DNA of 64,000 bases, from contig NZ_QXEC01000010.1 of NCBI RefSeq assembly GCF_003583405.1, positions 124,001 to 188,000 on the forward strand, given 5' to 3'. This document shows, piece by piece, positions 52,615-61,059 of the stretch. Below the pieces are notes generated by a model. The model saw only the letters and a list, made by a program, of their open reading frames with translations. It made no database searches and was not told the DNA's origin. The position numbers were made by a program, and so were the translations under genes. The DNA is from Micromonospora radicis (GTDB lineage Bacteria > Actinomycetota > Actinomycetes > Mycobacteriales > Micromonosporaceae). Numbering within the stretch: position 1 is the stretch's first letter; the number at the start of each line of letters is the position of its first letter.

Positions 52615-53193
52615 ATGACCGACGGAGCGAACATGCCCCCGGATCCCGCGCCCCCACTGGCCACCATCGCCGCCGCGCTGCGGCACGAACGGCAGCGCGT
52701 CGGCCTCTCGCTGACCGAACTCGCCCGGCGGGCCGGGATCGCCAAGTCGACGCTGTCCCAACTCGAATCCGGTACGGGCAACCCGAGCGTGGAGACGCTC
52801 TGGGCACTGGGCGTGGCACTCGACGTGCCGTTCAGCCGACTGGTCGAGCCGCCGGTGGCCGCCGTACGGGTGATCCGGGCCGGCGACGGCCCGCGGATCC
52901 GCTCCGAGCACGCCGACTTCTCCGGCACGCTGCTCGCCGCCGGGGCGGCGCACGCCCGCCGGGACGTCTACCTGATCGAGTTGGAACCGGGCCGGGTACG
53001 CAGCGCCGCCGCGCACACCCCACGCAGCGTCGAGCATCTCGTGGTGGGTGCGGGCCGGCTCCGCTGCGGGCCGGAGCACGAGCAGGTGGAACTCGGCCCG
53101 GGTGACTACGCCACCTTTCCCGGTGACGCACCACACCACTACGAGGCCCTGGAGCCGGGCACCTTCGCCGTACTGATCATGGAACATCCCTGA
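52615..53193 (+). CDS. XRE-family regulator with C-terminal cupin domain
   Basis: A 192-aa regulator. The N-terminal helix-turn-helix (about 15-75) reads LSLTELARRAGIAKSTLSQL and ESGTGNPSVETLWAL. The C-terminal cupin (about 110-190) includes RSVEHLVVGAGRLRCG and GPGDYATFPGDAPHHYEAL and probably binds a small ligand. Regulators of this kind beside AzlCD control the exporter in response to branched-chain amino acids or analogues. Start: ATG 52615; no strong Shine-Dalgarno, so it may be near-leaderless. Confidence 0.88.
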   Translation: MTDGANMPPDPAPPLATIAAALRHERQRVGLSLTELARRAGIAKSTLSQLESGTGNPSVETLWALGVALDVPFSRLVEPPVAAVRVIRAGDGPRIRSEHADFSGTLLAAGAAHARRDVYLIELEPGRVRSAAAHTPRSVEHLVVGAGRLRCGPEHEQVELGPGDYATFPGDAPHHYEALEPGTFAVLIMEHP

Positions 53194-53434
53194 CCGGCGA
53201 CGACGCCGAGCCGACGGTGACCGTCGGTGGAGTATCGTCGGAAGTCCGATTCCACCAAAGACCTAAATGTCCGGATCGATAGGATAACGTTTGGGTTCAC
53301 CGGGGGTGCCGCAGTGGCGGTGACCGAGCCCGCGCCGCTACCCTCCTTCCGCAGCCCTTTCGGTGCCGGGACGAGCGACTTTACCGGTTCCGGCGGGTGC
53401 CCAGCGCGACCATTTCCGACGAGGTGACATCGCC
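53194..53434. other. Intergenic region with a GACGGT palindrome
   Basis: A 241-bp gap (333 bp to the main start). A perfect 17-bp dyad (53211-53227) lies 17 nt after the XRE-cupin stop and may be its terminator. An AT-richer segment follows (53250-53300, GATAGGATAACG), the best promoter candidate for the downstream WG-repeat gene. No gene seen before the mini-ORF. Confidence 0.45.
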
Positions 53435-53530
53435 GTGAGCGAGCGGACGCGAGCCGACCACCGGGGCGCGGCCGTGAGCGAGCAGACCGGCCAGATCTCT
53501 CCCGGCCGCCGCGACGGGTCCGCCGGATGA
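53435..53530 (+). CDS. Putative 31-aa leader ORF coupled to the WG-repeat gene
   Basis: GTG 53435 opens a 31-codon frame beginning VSERTRADHRGAAVSEQ. It ends with a TGA that overlaps the ATG of the large gene (ATGA). GAGGTG lies 8 nt before the GTG, while the large gene has no Shine-Dalgarno. SERTR is also encoded at the start of the hydrolase at 11960, and MSER opens the PPOX leader. A second in-frame GTG (53474) could be the real start. Confidence 0.4.
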   Translation: MSERTRADHRGAAVSEQTGQISPGRRDGSAG

Positions 53531-56500
53531 GTCGCGGCTACGCCGACCGGTGGCACGACCCCGCCGAGCCGTCCTGGGTCGTCGAACCGACGACCGAATG
53601 GCAGCCGCAGTTCCCCGGCCAGCGCTACCCGGGCGACATTGGCGTCGAGCACCAACAGCCGCCCGCCCGGGGCCGGGCCACCGCCGTCGGGCGGGCCGAG
53701 GTGCCACCCCTGGCACCGACCAGACCGGACGGCACGTACGTGGGTCGGTCCTGGGACGACGACCCGGAGGGCCGGCCGGGCCGGCAGGAGCTACCCGACC
53801 AGCGACGTACCGACGACGCCAACGGTGCTCGGCCGTACGAGCAGTCCGGGTACCCGAGCGCCCGGTCGGCGCCACCCCGGTCCGACGGGCGATGGTCGCC
53901 ACCCGCCGAGGCGACCCGCGGGCGCGACGGCGTCACCTGGTCCGACGTCGGGCCGCAGGCCCGGGGCGCGACCGGTACACCACCTCGCCGGGACCAGCGC
54001 GAACCCGACCGGTACCCGACGCGCGACGTCGACGGCTATCCACCGTACGAGCCGGACCGACGCGACCGGGGCGGTTTCGACCAGCGCGAGCGACGCGAGC
54101 CCGGTCCGTACTCCCGACGCCAGCCCGACCGACGCGAACCCGACCGACGCGAGGGCGACCGACGCGAGGGCGACCGGTACCCGCCAGCCGAGCCGGGCTG
54201 GCGCGAACGGCGCGAGGGTGACCGGCGCGAGGGTGACCGGCGCGAACCCGATCGACGCGAACCCGACCGGCGGGAGGGTGACCGGTATCCGCAGCGCGAA
54301 CCGGAGTGGCGCGACCAACGCGACGCCGACCGGTACGCCCGACGACCACGCCGACCCGAGCCGACCGATCCTGACCAGTACCGGCACGGCGCGCCGGTCT
54401 CACCGGCGGGGCGGACGGAGCGCGGCTGGGCGCCGGAGCCGACCGAGGAACCGCACCGCCCGGCCGCGCACCGGCCCACCGAGGACGCCGAACGTCGTCC
54501 CGCGGCTGACGCCGAACGTCGTCCCCGCTACCAGTGGAGCAGCCACCCCGTTCAGCCCCGGTCCGAGGACGGACTCCGGGTGGGCGGCTACGGGGTGGAC
54601 GGTTACCGGGAGGAGTTCACCGTCGGTGACCCCGACGCCGCCCCGTACCCGGACGGCTACGTCGACGAGGAGCCGATTCGTGGCCGGCGCGACGAACGGG
54701 GTCGCCCGGGCTGGTCGCCGGAGCGCGGCGGCGACCAGCCGGCGTCGCCGGAGGCGGAGGGGTACGCCGCCGCTCCGCGCCGCGACCTGCCGTGGCCGGA
54801 GCCGGGACCGCTGCGTCCGAGTTCCGGCCGGGACCATCGGGAGTACCAGCGCCCCGTCACTGCGGACACCGGCGACCGGCCCCGACCCGACGACCGGCGC
54901 CCCGCCGCCACCCCGGACGGGCCCGGCCCGCAACGGTTCGTCGACCGGCCGGCCGCCCAGGGGGCGGACCCGGCCGCCCGGCCCGTGTCGCCCGCCCCCG
55001 ACCGCGAGCCACCCCGCCGCCACCTGTCGGTGGTCCCCGACCAGCCGGTCTCCCCCGCAGCCGGGCGGGCCCGACCGGTCTCCCCCGCCCCGACGTCGGG
55101 GCGACCCGACATCGCCCGTCCGGACCGCGACCGGTCGGAGGCGGCCGGGCCGGTTCAGGACCGGCGTGGCGTCCACCCGGACCAGGAGGCACCGGACCGC
55201 CCCGGCCCCGCCACGGAACGGCCGGCGGCCGCAGCCGACCGGGTACCGGCCGGAGACACCGTGCGCCCCGCGCCACTGCACCAGAACGAGGTACGCCCGG
55301 CACCACTGCACGAACACCAGGTCCGGCCCGCGCCGCTGCACGACCAACCGGTGGTGGCCACCCCACCAGAGGTGCCCACGCCGCTGGTCGCGTCGGCACC
55401 CCCGGCCGCCGGCCCGCCCACCCACCGACCGGTGTCGGCACCGCCCACCCACCGGCCCGTCTCGGCCCCGCCCGTCGTGGCGACACCCCCGGCCGCCGAC
55501 GCGCCCACGCCCACCGGCCCGGCCTCGGACAGCCCACAGTCCTGGTTCGGATCGCCCGCATCCGGGCGACCGAGCCCACCCGAGCGCACCGACCCACCCG
55601 CCCCCACCGAGGGCCCGGCAACCCCGTCCGGCGCCGGACGCGACGCCGCCGAGGCGGCCGCCAGGTCCGAACCGGCTCACCCGGCCACCGAACCCGCACC
55701 CACTCGGCCGGTCGGACCGCCACCGAACTGGACGGCGCCGGTTTCGGCACCACCTGCCTGGCAGGAAGCCTCGCCACCGGTCTCGGCACCGCCGGCCGCG
55801 TCGAGCCCCACTCCGGCCACGCCGGTCGCCGCCCCGCCCGACGCACCGGAGTTCGCACCGCCGGTCTCCGCGGTACCGGCCGCCGCTGCGCCGACGCCGC
55901 CGACCCGGCCCGCAGAGGACGGGCCGGCCGCCGTGCCGATGGCCGCGGAGCCGGCACCCGGGTCGACACCCGAGCAGGAGCAGGAACCGAAGCCGGCGCC
56001 CGGGCCGCCTCTCGAACCAGCGCCGGAACCAGAACCGGAGCCCGAGCCGGAACCGGAACCGCCGGCCGATCCCGAACAGTTGTTGGCGGGCTACCGCTGG
56101 CGCCTCGACCCGGTGACGCTGCGGGAGATCGTGGCGGACCCGGAGGAACTGCGGACGATCCGCGAGCGGCTCACCGAGAAGCTCGGCACGGCCCTGGACA
56201 ACCGGTCCCGGGCCCGGCTGCTGAGTCTGCGGGCGGTTGCCTCGCGGGTGCTCGGTGACCTCGACGACGCGCTGGACGACGGCCGGATGGCACTCACCTA
56301 CGCGGAGGCGACCGGCGAACTACGCCGGGCCGCGCTGGCCCAGGCCCGGCTGGCCCACGTACTGCGCTGGCGCGGCGACTTCGCCGAGGCGGACCGGCTG
56401 TTCGCGGAGGCGAACTCGGCCGAGTTGCCCGACCGGCTGCGCGCCGCACTGCACGAACACGCCGCCCGGTGCTGCTACGACCAGGGTCGGTTGATCGAGG

Positions 56501-57360
56501 CGTGTCACCACTTCGAGCGGGCCCTCGACCTGCGCGGCGAGGGCGACGCCGAGTTGCTCGCCCGGGTACGGACCGGGCTGGACGCGGTCGCCGCCCGTGC
56601 CGCCGAGGCCGGCTTCGGGCCGTACCACCGCAGTGCCGACGAGGTGTTGGAGCGGGACCGCAGCCCGGTGCCCGCGCGCGACGGCGGCCAGGGCCTGTGG
56701 GGGTACGCGGACGCCGAGGGCGACATGGTCGTGCCGGCCCGGTACGCGGAGGCGCAGCCGTTCCGGGACGGCCGGGCCTGGGTGCGTGGCCCGGAGACGG
56801 ACCGCTGGGCGTTGATCGGCCTGACCGGCGAAACCGTCGTCGCGCCGACCTACCTCGCGGCCCGACCGTTCTCCGACGGGCTGGCGTGGGTGGTCCGCGA
56901 CGAGAGCGGCTGGCTGGCCGTCGACGCGACCGGCGAGGTGGTGGTGCCACCGGGCTTCGCCGAGGTACGACCGTTCCGCAGGGGTGTGGCGGCCGTCCGG
57001 CGGGAGGGCTGGGGTGCCGTCGACCGGACCGGCCGGATCGTGGTGCCGACCCGCTACCACGGCTTCCACACCACGCTGGCCGACGGTCGGTACGTCGACG
57101 GCTTCACCGACGAGGGCCTGGCCGTGGTCGACCTGGCCGGGCGCAAGGGTGTGGTGGACCGGACGGGTCAGGTGATCGTCGCGCCGGCCCACCCGGTGCT
57201 GCTGATCCACCCGGTGGCCTTCCTGGCGACCAACGGTGCCGGGCGCTGGGGTGCGCTCGACCGGCGGGGCGGGCCGCTGATCGACCCGGTGTTCCAGCAC
57301 CCCGACGAGGTCGTCGCGGAGATCGAGGCGTTGCTCACCGACGCGACACCGGTGCTCTGA
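53527..57360 (+). CDS. Giant disordered, TPR-like and WG-repeat protein
   Basis: A 1277-aa protein I do not recognise as a whole. Residues 1-420 are disordered and rich in Arg/Asp/Pro, with a DRREGDRREPDRREP-like array at about 195-265. Residues 420-850 are Pro/Ala-rich with three RPAPLH copies (about 580-610) and a Pro-Glu run (817-847). Residues 853-1025 are helical and TPR-like (LGDLDDALDDGRMALTYAEA). Residues 1055-1255 hold about five WG-repeat blades (GLWGYADAEGDMVVPARYAE). No signal peptide or TM helix. Probably a cytoplasmic scaffold; function unknown. Translation likely depends on a coupled mini-ORF. Confidence 0.8.
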   Translation: MSRGYADRWHDPAEPSWVVEPTTEWQPQFPGQRYPGDIGVEHQQPPARGRATAVGRAEVPPLAPTRPDGTYVGRSWDDDPEGRPGRQELPDQRRTDDANGARPYEQSGYPSARSAPPRSDGRWSPPAEATRGRDGVTWSDVGPQARGATGTPPRRDQREPDRYPTRDVDGYPPYEPDRRDRGGFDQRERREPGPYSRRQPDRREPDRREGDRREGDRYPPAEPGWRERREGDRREGDRREPDRREPDRREGDRYPQREPEWRDQRDADRYARRPRRPEPTDPDQYRHGAPVSPAGRTERGWAPEPTEEPHRPAAHRPTEDAERRPAADAERRPRYQWSSHPVQPRSEDGLRVGGYGVDGYREEFTVGDPDAAPYPDGYVDEEPIRGRRDERGRPGWSPERGGDQPASPEAEGYAAAPRRDLPWPEPGPLRPSSGRDHREYQRPVTADTGDRPRPDDRRPAATPDGPGPQRFVDRPAAQGADPAARPVSPAPDREPPRRHLSVVPDQPVSPAAGRARPVSPAPTSGRPDIARPDRDRSEAAGPVQDRRGVHPDQEAPDRPGPATERPAAAADRVPAGDTVRPAPLHQNEVRPAPLHEHQVRPAPLHDQPVVATPPEVPTPLVASAPPAAGPPTHRPVSAPPTHRPVSAPPVVATPPAADAPTPTGPASDSPQSWFGSPASGRPSPPERTDPPAPTEGPATPSGAGRDAAEAAARSEPAHPATEPAPTRPVGPPPNWTAPVSAPPAWQEASPPVSAPPAASSPTPATPVAAPPDAPEFAPPVSAVPAAAAPTPPTRPAEDGPAAVPMAAEPAPGSTPEQEQEPKPAPGPPLEPAPEPEPEPEPEPEPPADPEQLLAGYRWRLDPVTLREIVADPEELRTIRERLTEKLGTALDNRSRARLLSLRAVASRVLGDLDDALDDGRMALTYAEATGELRRAALAQARLAHVLRWRGDFAEADRLFAEANSAELPDRLRAALHEHAARCCYDQGRLIEACHHFERALDLRGEGDAELLARVRTGLDAVAARAAEAGFGPYHRSADEVLERDRSPVPARDGGQGLWGYADAEGDMVVPARYAEAQPFRDGRAWVRGPETDRWALIGLTGETVVAPTYLAARPFSDGLAWVVRDESGWLAVDATGEVVVPPGFAEVRPFRRGVAAVRREGWGAVDRTGRIVVPTRYHGFHTTLADGRYVDGFTDEGLAVVDLAGRKGVVDRTGQVIVAPAHPVLLIHPVAFLATNGAGRWGALDRRGGPLIDPVFQHPDEVVAEIEALLTDATPVL
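54110..54320 (+). repeat. In-frame 12/15-bp repeats encoding DRRE(G/P)
   Basis: Closely spaced copies of a GACCGACGCGA core with alternating GAGGGC and GAACCC endings, encoding charged DRREGD and DRREPD units inside the large disordered protein. Expected to vary in copy number. Confidence 0.85.
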
Positions 57361-57408
57361 CCCGGACGAGCCATGGTGCTCGGCGCTGACCGGCCACGGG
57401 CACGACGC

Positions 57409-58923
57409 TCAGCTCTGGCAGCCGGCCGGCTCGTACTGGGGCCGGTCGAAGATCTTCATCCGGCCGGGTGGCTGCGGAATGCCGCCGCTGGCCGCGATCG
57501 GTCTGGCCCGGAACACCCGCAGGAAGAAGTTGACGACCTGAACCACCGGCTCGGGGATGGCGTACCCGACCGAGTAGGTCAGGTGGATCGACAGACTGGC
57601 GCCCCGGCAGTCGATGCCCCGGGTGCCGGGCGCCAGGGGGAAGAACTGGGCGAGCGCCGATCCGCGGGCCACCCCGGTGGAGACGGTGAACCCGAAGTGG
57701 AGCCCGGCCTTGAAACCGAGCACGCCGAGGCCCAGGGTGAACGTGGTCTTGTAGGTCAGTACGACGCCGTTGGCGCCGACCGAGATGCCCTTGATCGAGT
57801 CGACGAGGCTGCTCCGCATGATCGGGCCTTCCGGCCGGCTCACGCCCCAGTCACCGTCGCGGTACCCGAAGCCGAGCGCACCCCGGATGTCGTACGAGCC
57901 GGCCGCGCTCAGATTGCCGTTCCGGGCGCTGAAGGCGGTCTTGACCAGCACCTCCTGGCTGGCGCTGAGGGTGAACGGAATCCCCAGCAGGTGACCGACC
58001 GGCACGGTGAAGTCGACGGGGATGGTGAACCGGCGGTCCAGTTGCCGGTCGGCGCCGACCCGGCTGTCCCCCTGGATGCTGACCTTGATGCCAGCACCGC
58101 CGAACACCTGCAGTTCGGCGACGTCCACCCGGCCGCCGGAGATGGCCAGCCGGAACCGCGCCGACGGGTTCTGCATCGCCAGCAGGACGCTGGCCCGGAA
58201 CCGGATCTGGCCGTCGTCGTAGGTCAGGTCGGCGCCGACGCCGTCTCGGCAGCAGCGTGGCGTGGTGGTGAAGCCGTTCGCGCTGACCCCCTTCGGCACC
58301 CCGGACGGATGGGGCATCGAAACCCGCTCCCGTTCCGCGGGGTCGGCGGCCTGGTGTACGGCAGCCACGGTGAAGGTGGCCGGCCGCACCGACGCGGTCT
58401 TCGTGGACGTCTCCGCCGCCTCGGTGACGGCGGACTCGTCGGTCCAGAGGGCGCCTTCGGCGCTGTACGCGATCGGGTCGTCCAGGGCGACGGGTTGCTC
58501 GCTGGCGAACTCGCCGTCACGGATCACCTCGGTGAGTTCGACCGGTGCGATGGTGACGACCGTGTCGCCCGCCGCGTGTCGCACGTCGACGACCCGACCG
58601 ACCCCGCGGGAGCTCGCGAACATGACACTGCCCGGCGCGAGATCCGACACGCCCCGGGCGGCGGTGTCCAGGGTCCAGGTCAGACCGTCGACCGTGACCG
58701 AGCGGACGGCCTCCGCGCCGTCCTCGATCAACACGACGTCCGGTTGGTAGGTCACCGCCCGGTATGGTCGGGGGGCCTGACCGTAGCGGTACTCCTGGTC
58801 CGACAGCTCCTGGCCGCCCACCGCAACCCGGGGCCGGTCACGGCCGGCCCCGCCGGTGCACGCCGTACCGGTGGCCACCACGACCACCACCGCCAGCAGG
58901 CCGGCGACCACACGTCCGCGCAT
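57409..58923 (-). CDS. Unrecognised exported (putative lipo)protein
   Basis: A 504-aa protein with no family I can name. A hydrophobic signal (VVAGLLAVVVVVATGTAC) ends at Cys22, a weak lipobox. The mature part looks beta-rich: an acidic first third (TYQPDVVLIEDGAEAV, VTIAPVELTEVI), a Cys-Cys pair (TTPRCCRDGVG), then long alternating strands (IRFRASVLLAMQNP, IPVDFTVPVGHLLGIPF, LTYKTTFTLGLGVLGFKAGL). It could form a barrel or jelly roll at the envelope. ATG 58923 with GAGGTGGG is chosen. It is convergent with the WG gene and 40 bp downstream of a lipoprotein gene. Confidence 0.7.
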   Translation of the reverse strand: MRGRVVAGLLAVVVVVATGTACTGGAGRDRPRVAVGGQELSDQEYRYGQAPRPYRAVTYQPDVVLIEDGAEAVRSVTVDGLTWTLDTAARGVSDLAPGSVMFASSRGVGRVVDVRHAAGDTVVTIAPVELTEVIRDGEFASEQPVALDDPIAYSAEGALWTDESAVTEAAETSTKTASVRPATFTVAAVHQAADPAERERVSMPHPSGVPKGVSANGFTTTPRCCRDGVGADLTYDDGQIRFRASVLLAMQNPSARFRLAISGGRVDVAELQVFGGAGIKVSIQGDSRVGADRQLDRRFTIPVDFTVPVGHLLGIPFTLSASQEVLVKTAFSARNGNLSAAGSYDIRGALGFGYRDGDWGVSRPEGPIMRSSLVDSIKGISVGANGVVLTYKTTFTLGLGVLGFKAGLHFGFTVSTGVARGSALAQFFPLAPGTRGIDCRGASLSIHLTYSVGYAIPEPVVQVVNFFLRVFRARPIAASGGIPQPPGRMKIFDRPQYEPAGCQS

Positions 58924-58962
58924 CCGTCCCACCTCGCTCCGATCACCCACCCGGTCCGGGGG

Positions 58963-59532
58963 TCAGATTCGGCCGGCCACCGTGCCGGCCAGGTCCGTCA
59001 ACGGCCCTCGGTTGCGGGCCGGGTCGTCGAGCCGGACGAGGCGTACCGACACCCACCGTTGCGCGCTGCTGACGAAGACCATCCGCCCCTTGGCCCACAG
59101 GTACGACTCGTCGCCGATCCCGGGCAGGACCGTCAGTTCGTGGCCGAGTGCGCGTTGGACGTCGAGCTGTTTGCGGGCGCCGTCGCCGACGTAGACCTCC
59201 ACCTGTGCCGTCGGCCCGCTGACCGGCCCGGTGTAGGTGCACGAGTTGCGGGCCGGCCGGGCGTCGTTGAGCGGGGTACGCGCGAGCTCCTCCGCCTCCT
59301 GCCTGGTGACCAACAGACACGGGTCGAGGGCGGCATCGGTCGGCGGCGCGGCCGTGGCGCTGCCGGCGGGTTGCGGGCCGCTCTCGGCGGCCTGCGGATC
59401 CACGCTCTCGAAGACTGGTGGCACCGCCGGTGGTGCCGGGTCCTCGGTCCGGGTGCAGGCTGTCGACCCGACGAGCAGGAACGCCGCCAGCCAGCACGAT
59501 GCCGGACGCGGTCGGCGGGGGTGGTGTCTCAT
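58963..59532 (-). CDS. DUF3558-like lipoprotein
   Basis: A 189-aa lipoprotein. The signal peptide ends in LLVGSTAC, followed by a Pro-rich linker (to about residue 65). The compact domain begins DPCLLVTRQEAEELA and has SCTYTG and a C-terminal VSVRLVRLDD strand. The two cysteines in CLLVT and SCTYT probably pair, as in DUF3558 proteins of actinobacteria. Function unknown; it may bind a small ligand at the outer membrane face. GAGGAGA precedes the ATG. It resembles the next lipoprotein gene and is probably an old duplicate. Confidence 0.78.
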   Translation of the reverse strand: MRHHPRRPRPASCWLAAFLLVGSTACTRTEDPAPPAVPPVFESVDPQAAESGPQPAGSATAAPPTDAALDPCLLVTRQEAEELARTPLNDARPARNSCTYTGPVSGPTAQVEVYVGDGARKQLDVQRALGHELTVLPGIGDESYLWAKGRMVFVSSAQRWVSVRLVRLDDPARNRGPLTDLAGTVAGRI

Positions 59533-59623
59533 CGGTTCTCCTCGTGTCTCGGCAACCGTCGGCTGTCGGCAACCGACCGGGTCCGGCGGCAGCTCGTGGG
59601 CGGGGGCTGCCCGGTGGCGGGCG

Positions 59624-60163
59624 TCAGAGTCGGCCGCTGACCTGACGGGCGAGCCGGATCATGGCGGTCCGGTCGCTGCTGTCGGTGACCTTGGTGACCA
59701 CCCGCAGGCGGCAGATCCGGTCGCCGACGGCGAACTCCGCCTCGTCGAGTACGAACCGGATTCCGTCCGGCCCGGCCTCGGCTGGCCCGAGCATCGGGTC
59801 CACGCTGGGCAGTACGCCGCCGGGGGCGGTGCCGACGAGGCCGATGTGCAGGCTCACCGAGTGGTAGGTGTCCGGGTTCTCCCACAGGCAGCCCTCCGAG
59901 GTCGCCCGGCCACCGTCGTTACGCCCGATGACCGCGGTCACCTCCGCCTCGGTCAACAACGAACACCCGTCGACCCGCTCCGCCGCGCCGGCCGCCCGGG
60001 TGGGTTCGACAGCCGGCCCGGACCGGTCGGCCGTCGGCGCACCGGTGGGCGGCCCCTCGGCGCACCCGGCCAGGGCGAGGACCAGGGCGAGTGGAATGCA
60101 ACCCCAGCGCCGGGCAGCGACCGCGCGGCGGCGACGCAGCGGAACGGCAGGTGCGGTGATCAT
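59624..60163 (-). CDS. Second DUF3558-like lipoprotein
   Basis: A 179-aa lipoprotein paralogous in layout to its downstream neighbour. It has an Arg-rich signal peptide ending LALVLALAGC, then a short Thr/Pro linker. A domain opening CSLLTEAEVTAVIG with GCLWENPDTYHSVSLHI follows, and a final strand ending RLARQVSGRL. AAGGGGA lies upstream of ATG 60163. It is the first gene of a three-gene minus-strand run (this, its paralogue, the exported protein) and is divergent from a TetR regulator. Confidence 0.78.
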   Translation of the reverse strand: MITAPAVPLRRRRAVAARRWGCIPLALVLALAGCAEGPPTGAPTADRSGPAVEPTRAAGAAERVDGCSLLTEAEVTAVIGRNDGGRATSEGCLWENPDTYHSVSLHIGLVGTAPGGVLPSVDPMLGPAEAGPDGIRFVLDEAEFAVGDRICRLRVVTKVTDSSDRTAMIRLARQVSGRL

Positions 60164-60269
60164 GGCGGTGTCCCCTTCGGACGACGGAGGTTCGCGACTG
60201 GCCGGGCGGCGTACGAACGGGTGGACGGACATGGCGCCTCCCGGGGTCGACGATAATCCGATGGACAGC

Positions 60270-60302
60270 ACTATATTCGATAGTCCCGGGCTATTGGATA
60301 GC
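60270..60302. promoter_or_regulatory. Two adjacent palindromes in the TetR/lipoprotein divergent region
   Basis: ACTAT-N5-ATAGT (60270-60284) and GCTAT-N3-ATAGC (60290-60302) lie in tandem in a markedly AT-rich patch of a 177-bp divergent region. They are good operator candidates for the TetR protein. Confidence 0.5.
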
Positions 60303-60325
60303 CGCTGGTCCAGTGAATATGTTGC

Positions 60326-60343
60326 TAGTATGACGACGCCATG
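60326..60343 (+). promoter_or_regulatory. -10 (TAGTAT) close to the TetR start
   Basis: TAGTAT at 60326-60331, 9 nt before ATG 60341. Either leaderless or with a leader of one to three bases. It lies 24 bp from the second palindrome. Confidence 0.45.
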
Positions 60344-61000
60344 GATGAAGTCAAGGACGGAAGACCGACCAGGCCGTACCGCTCCCCGATCCGGGAGGAG
60401 AACGCCCGCCGCACCCGGCAGGCCGTGGTCACCGCCGCGACCCGCCTCTTCGTCGAACGCGGGTACACCGGGACCGCGCTGGCCGACGTGGCCGCCGCCG
60501 CCGGAGTGGCCCGACCCACCGTGTTCGCCGCGTTCGGCTCCAAGGCCGCCCTGTTGCGCCAGGTGCTCGACCAGGCGCTGGCCGGCGACGACGAGCCGGT
60601 GCCGGTCTCCCAACGCTCCTGGTACCGGCCGGTCTGGGAGGGCCGCACCCGCGCCGAGGTGCTCGACGCGTACGCCGAGGTCTGCACCCTGATCGGTGCT
60701 CGGACGGCCCAGGTGTTCGAGACCGTCCGGCGGGCCGCCGACGGCAGCCCCGAGGTGGCGGAGGTCTGGCAGACGCTGCTGCGTAACCGACGGATCGGCG
60801 CCCAGATGGTGGTCGAGCGGGTGTGTTCGCTGGCGGGGTCGCTGCGCCAGGGCTCCGATGTGGAGGCCGCTGTCGACGAGGTGTGGTTCTACAACGACCC
60901 GGCGCACTACGGTGCGCTGGTGCTGGAGCGGGGCTGGACCGAGGACGCGTTCCGCAGCTGGCTCGGCCGCACCCTGCGCGACGCGCTGCTGCCGCGCTGA
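60341..61000 (+). CDS. TetR/AcrR-family transcriptional regulator
   Basis: A 219-aa repressor-type regulator. The helix-turn-helix (about 22-70) reads RQAVVTAATRLFVERGYTG, TALADVAAAAGVARPTVFAA and FGSKAALL. The C-terminal ligand-binding half is all-helical and begins near residue 85. The ligand is unknown. Likely targets are itself, the divergent lipoprotein genes and perhaps the aldo/keto reductase downstream (56 bp away but with its own promoter). Confidence 0.92.
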   Translation: MDEVKDGRPTRPYRSPIREENARRTRQAVVTAATRLFVERGYTGTALADVAAAAGVARPTVFAAFGSKAALLRQVLDQALAGDDEPVPVSQRSWYRPVWEGRTRAEVLDAYAEVCTLIGARTAQVFETVRRAADGSPEVAEVWQTLLRNRRIGAQMVVERVCSLAGSLRQGSDVEAAVDEVWFYNDPAHYGALVLERGWTEDAFRSWLGRTLRDALLPR

Positions 61001-61044
61001 TCACTTCTGCCGTTCACCGCCTCGGCGCGGCCGGGCGGGCGGAC

Positions 61045-61059
61045 TAGTGTCGGGGTATG
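61045..61059 (+). promoter_or_regulatory. Leaderless-type -10 (TAGTGT) for the aldo/keto reductase
   Basis: TAGTGT at 61045-61050, six bases, then ATG 61057, with no Shine-Dalgarno in the interval. Confidence 0.55.

Noticed and set aside
53639..56116. Alternative long frames across the disordered part of the WG-repeat gene
   Set aside because: The compositional bias of a repeat-rich GC sequence keeps several frames open. Only the 53527-57360 frame runs continuously into the TPR and WG domains.
57373..59640. 755-codon plus-strand open frame opposite the exported protein and lipoprotein genes
   Set aside because: The minus strand encodes proteins with signal peptides, lipoboxes and good Shine-Dalgarno sites. 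The plus frame is low-complexity shadow sequence.
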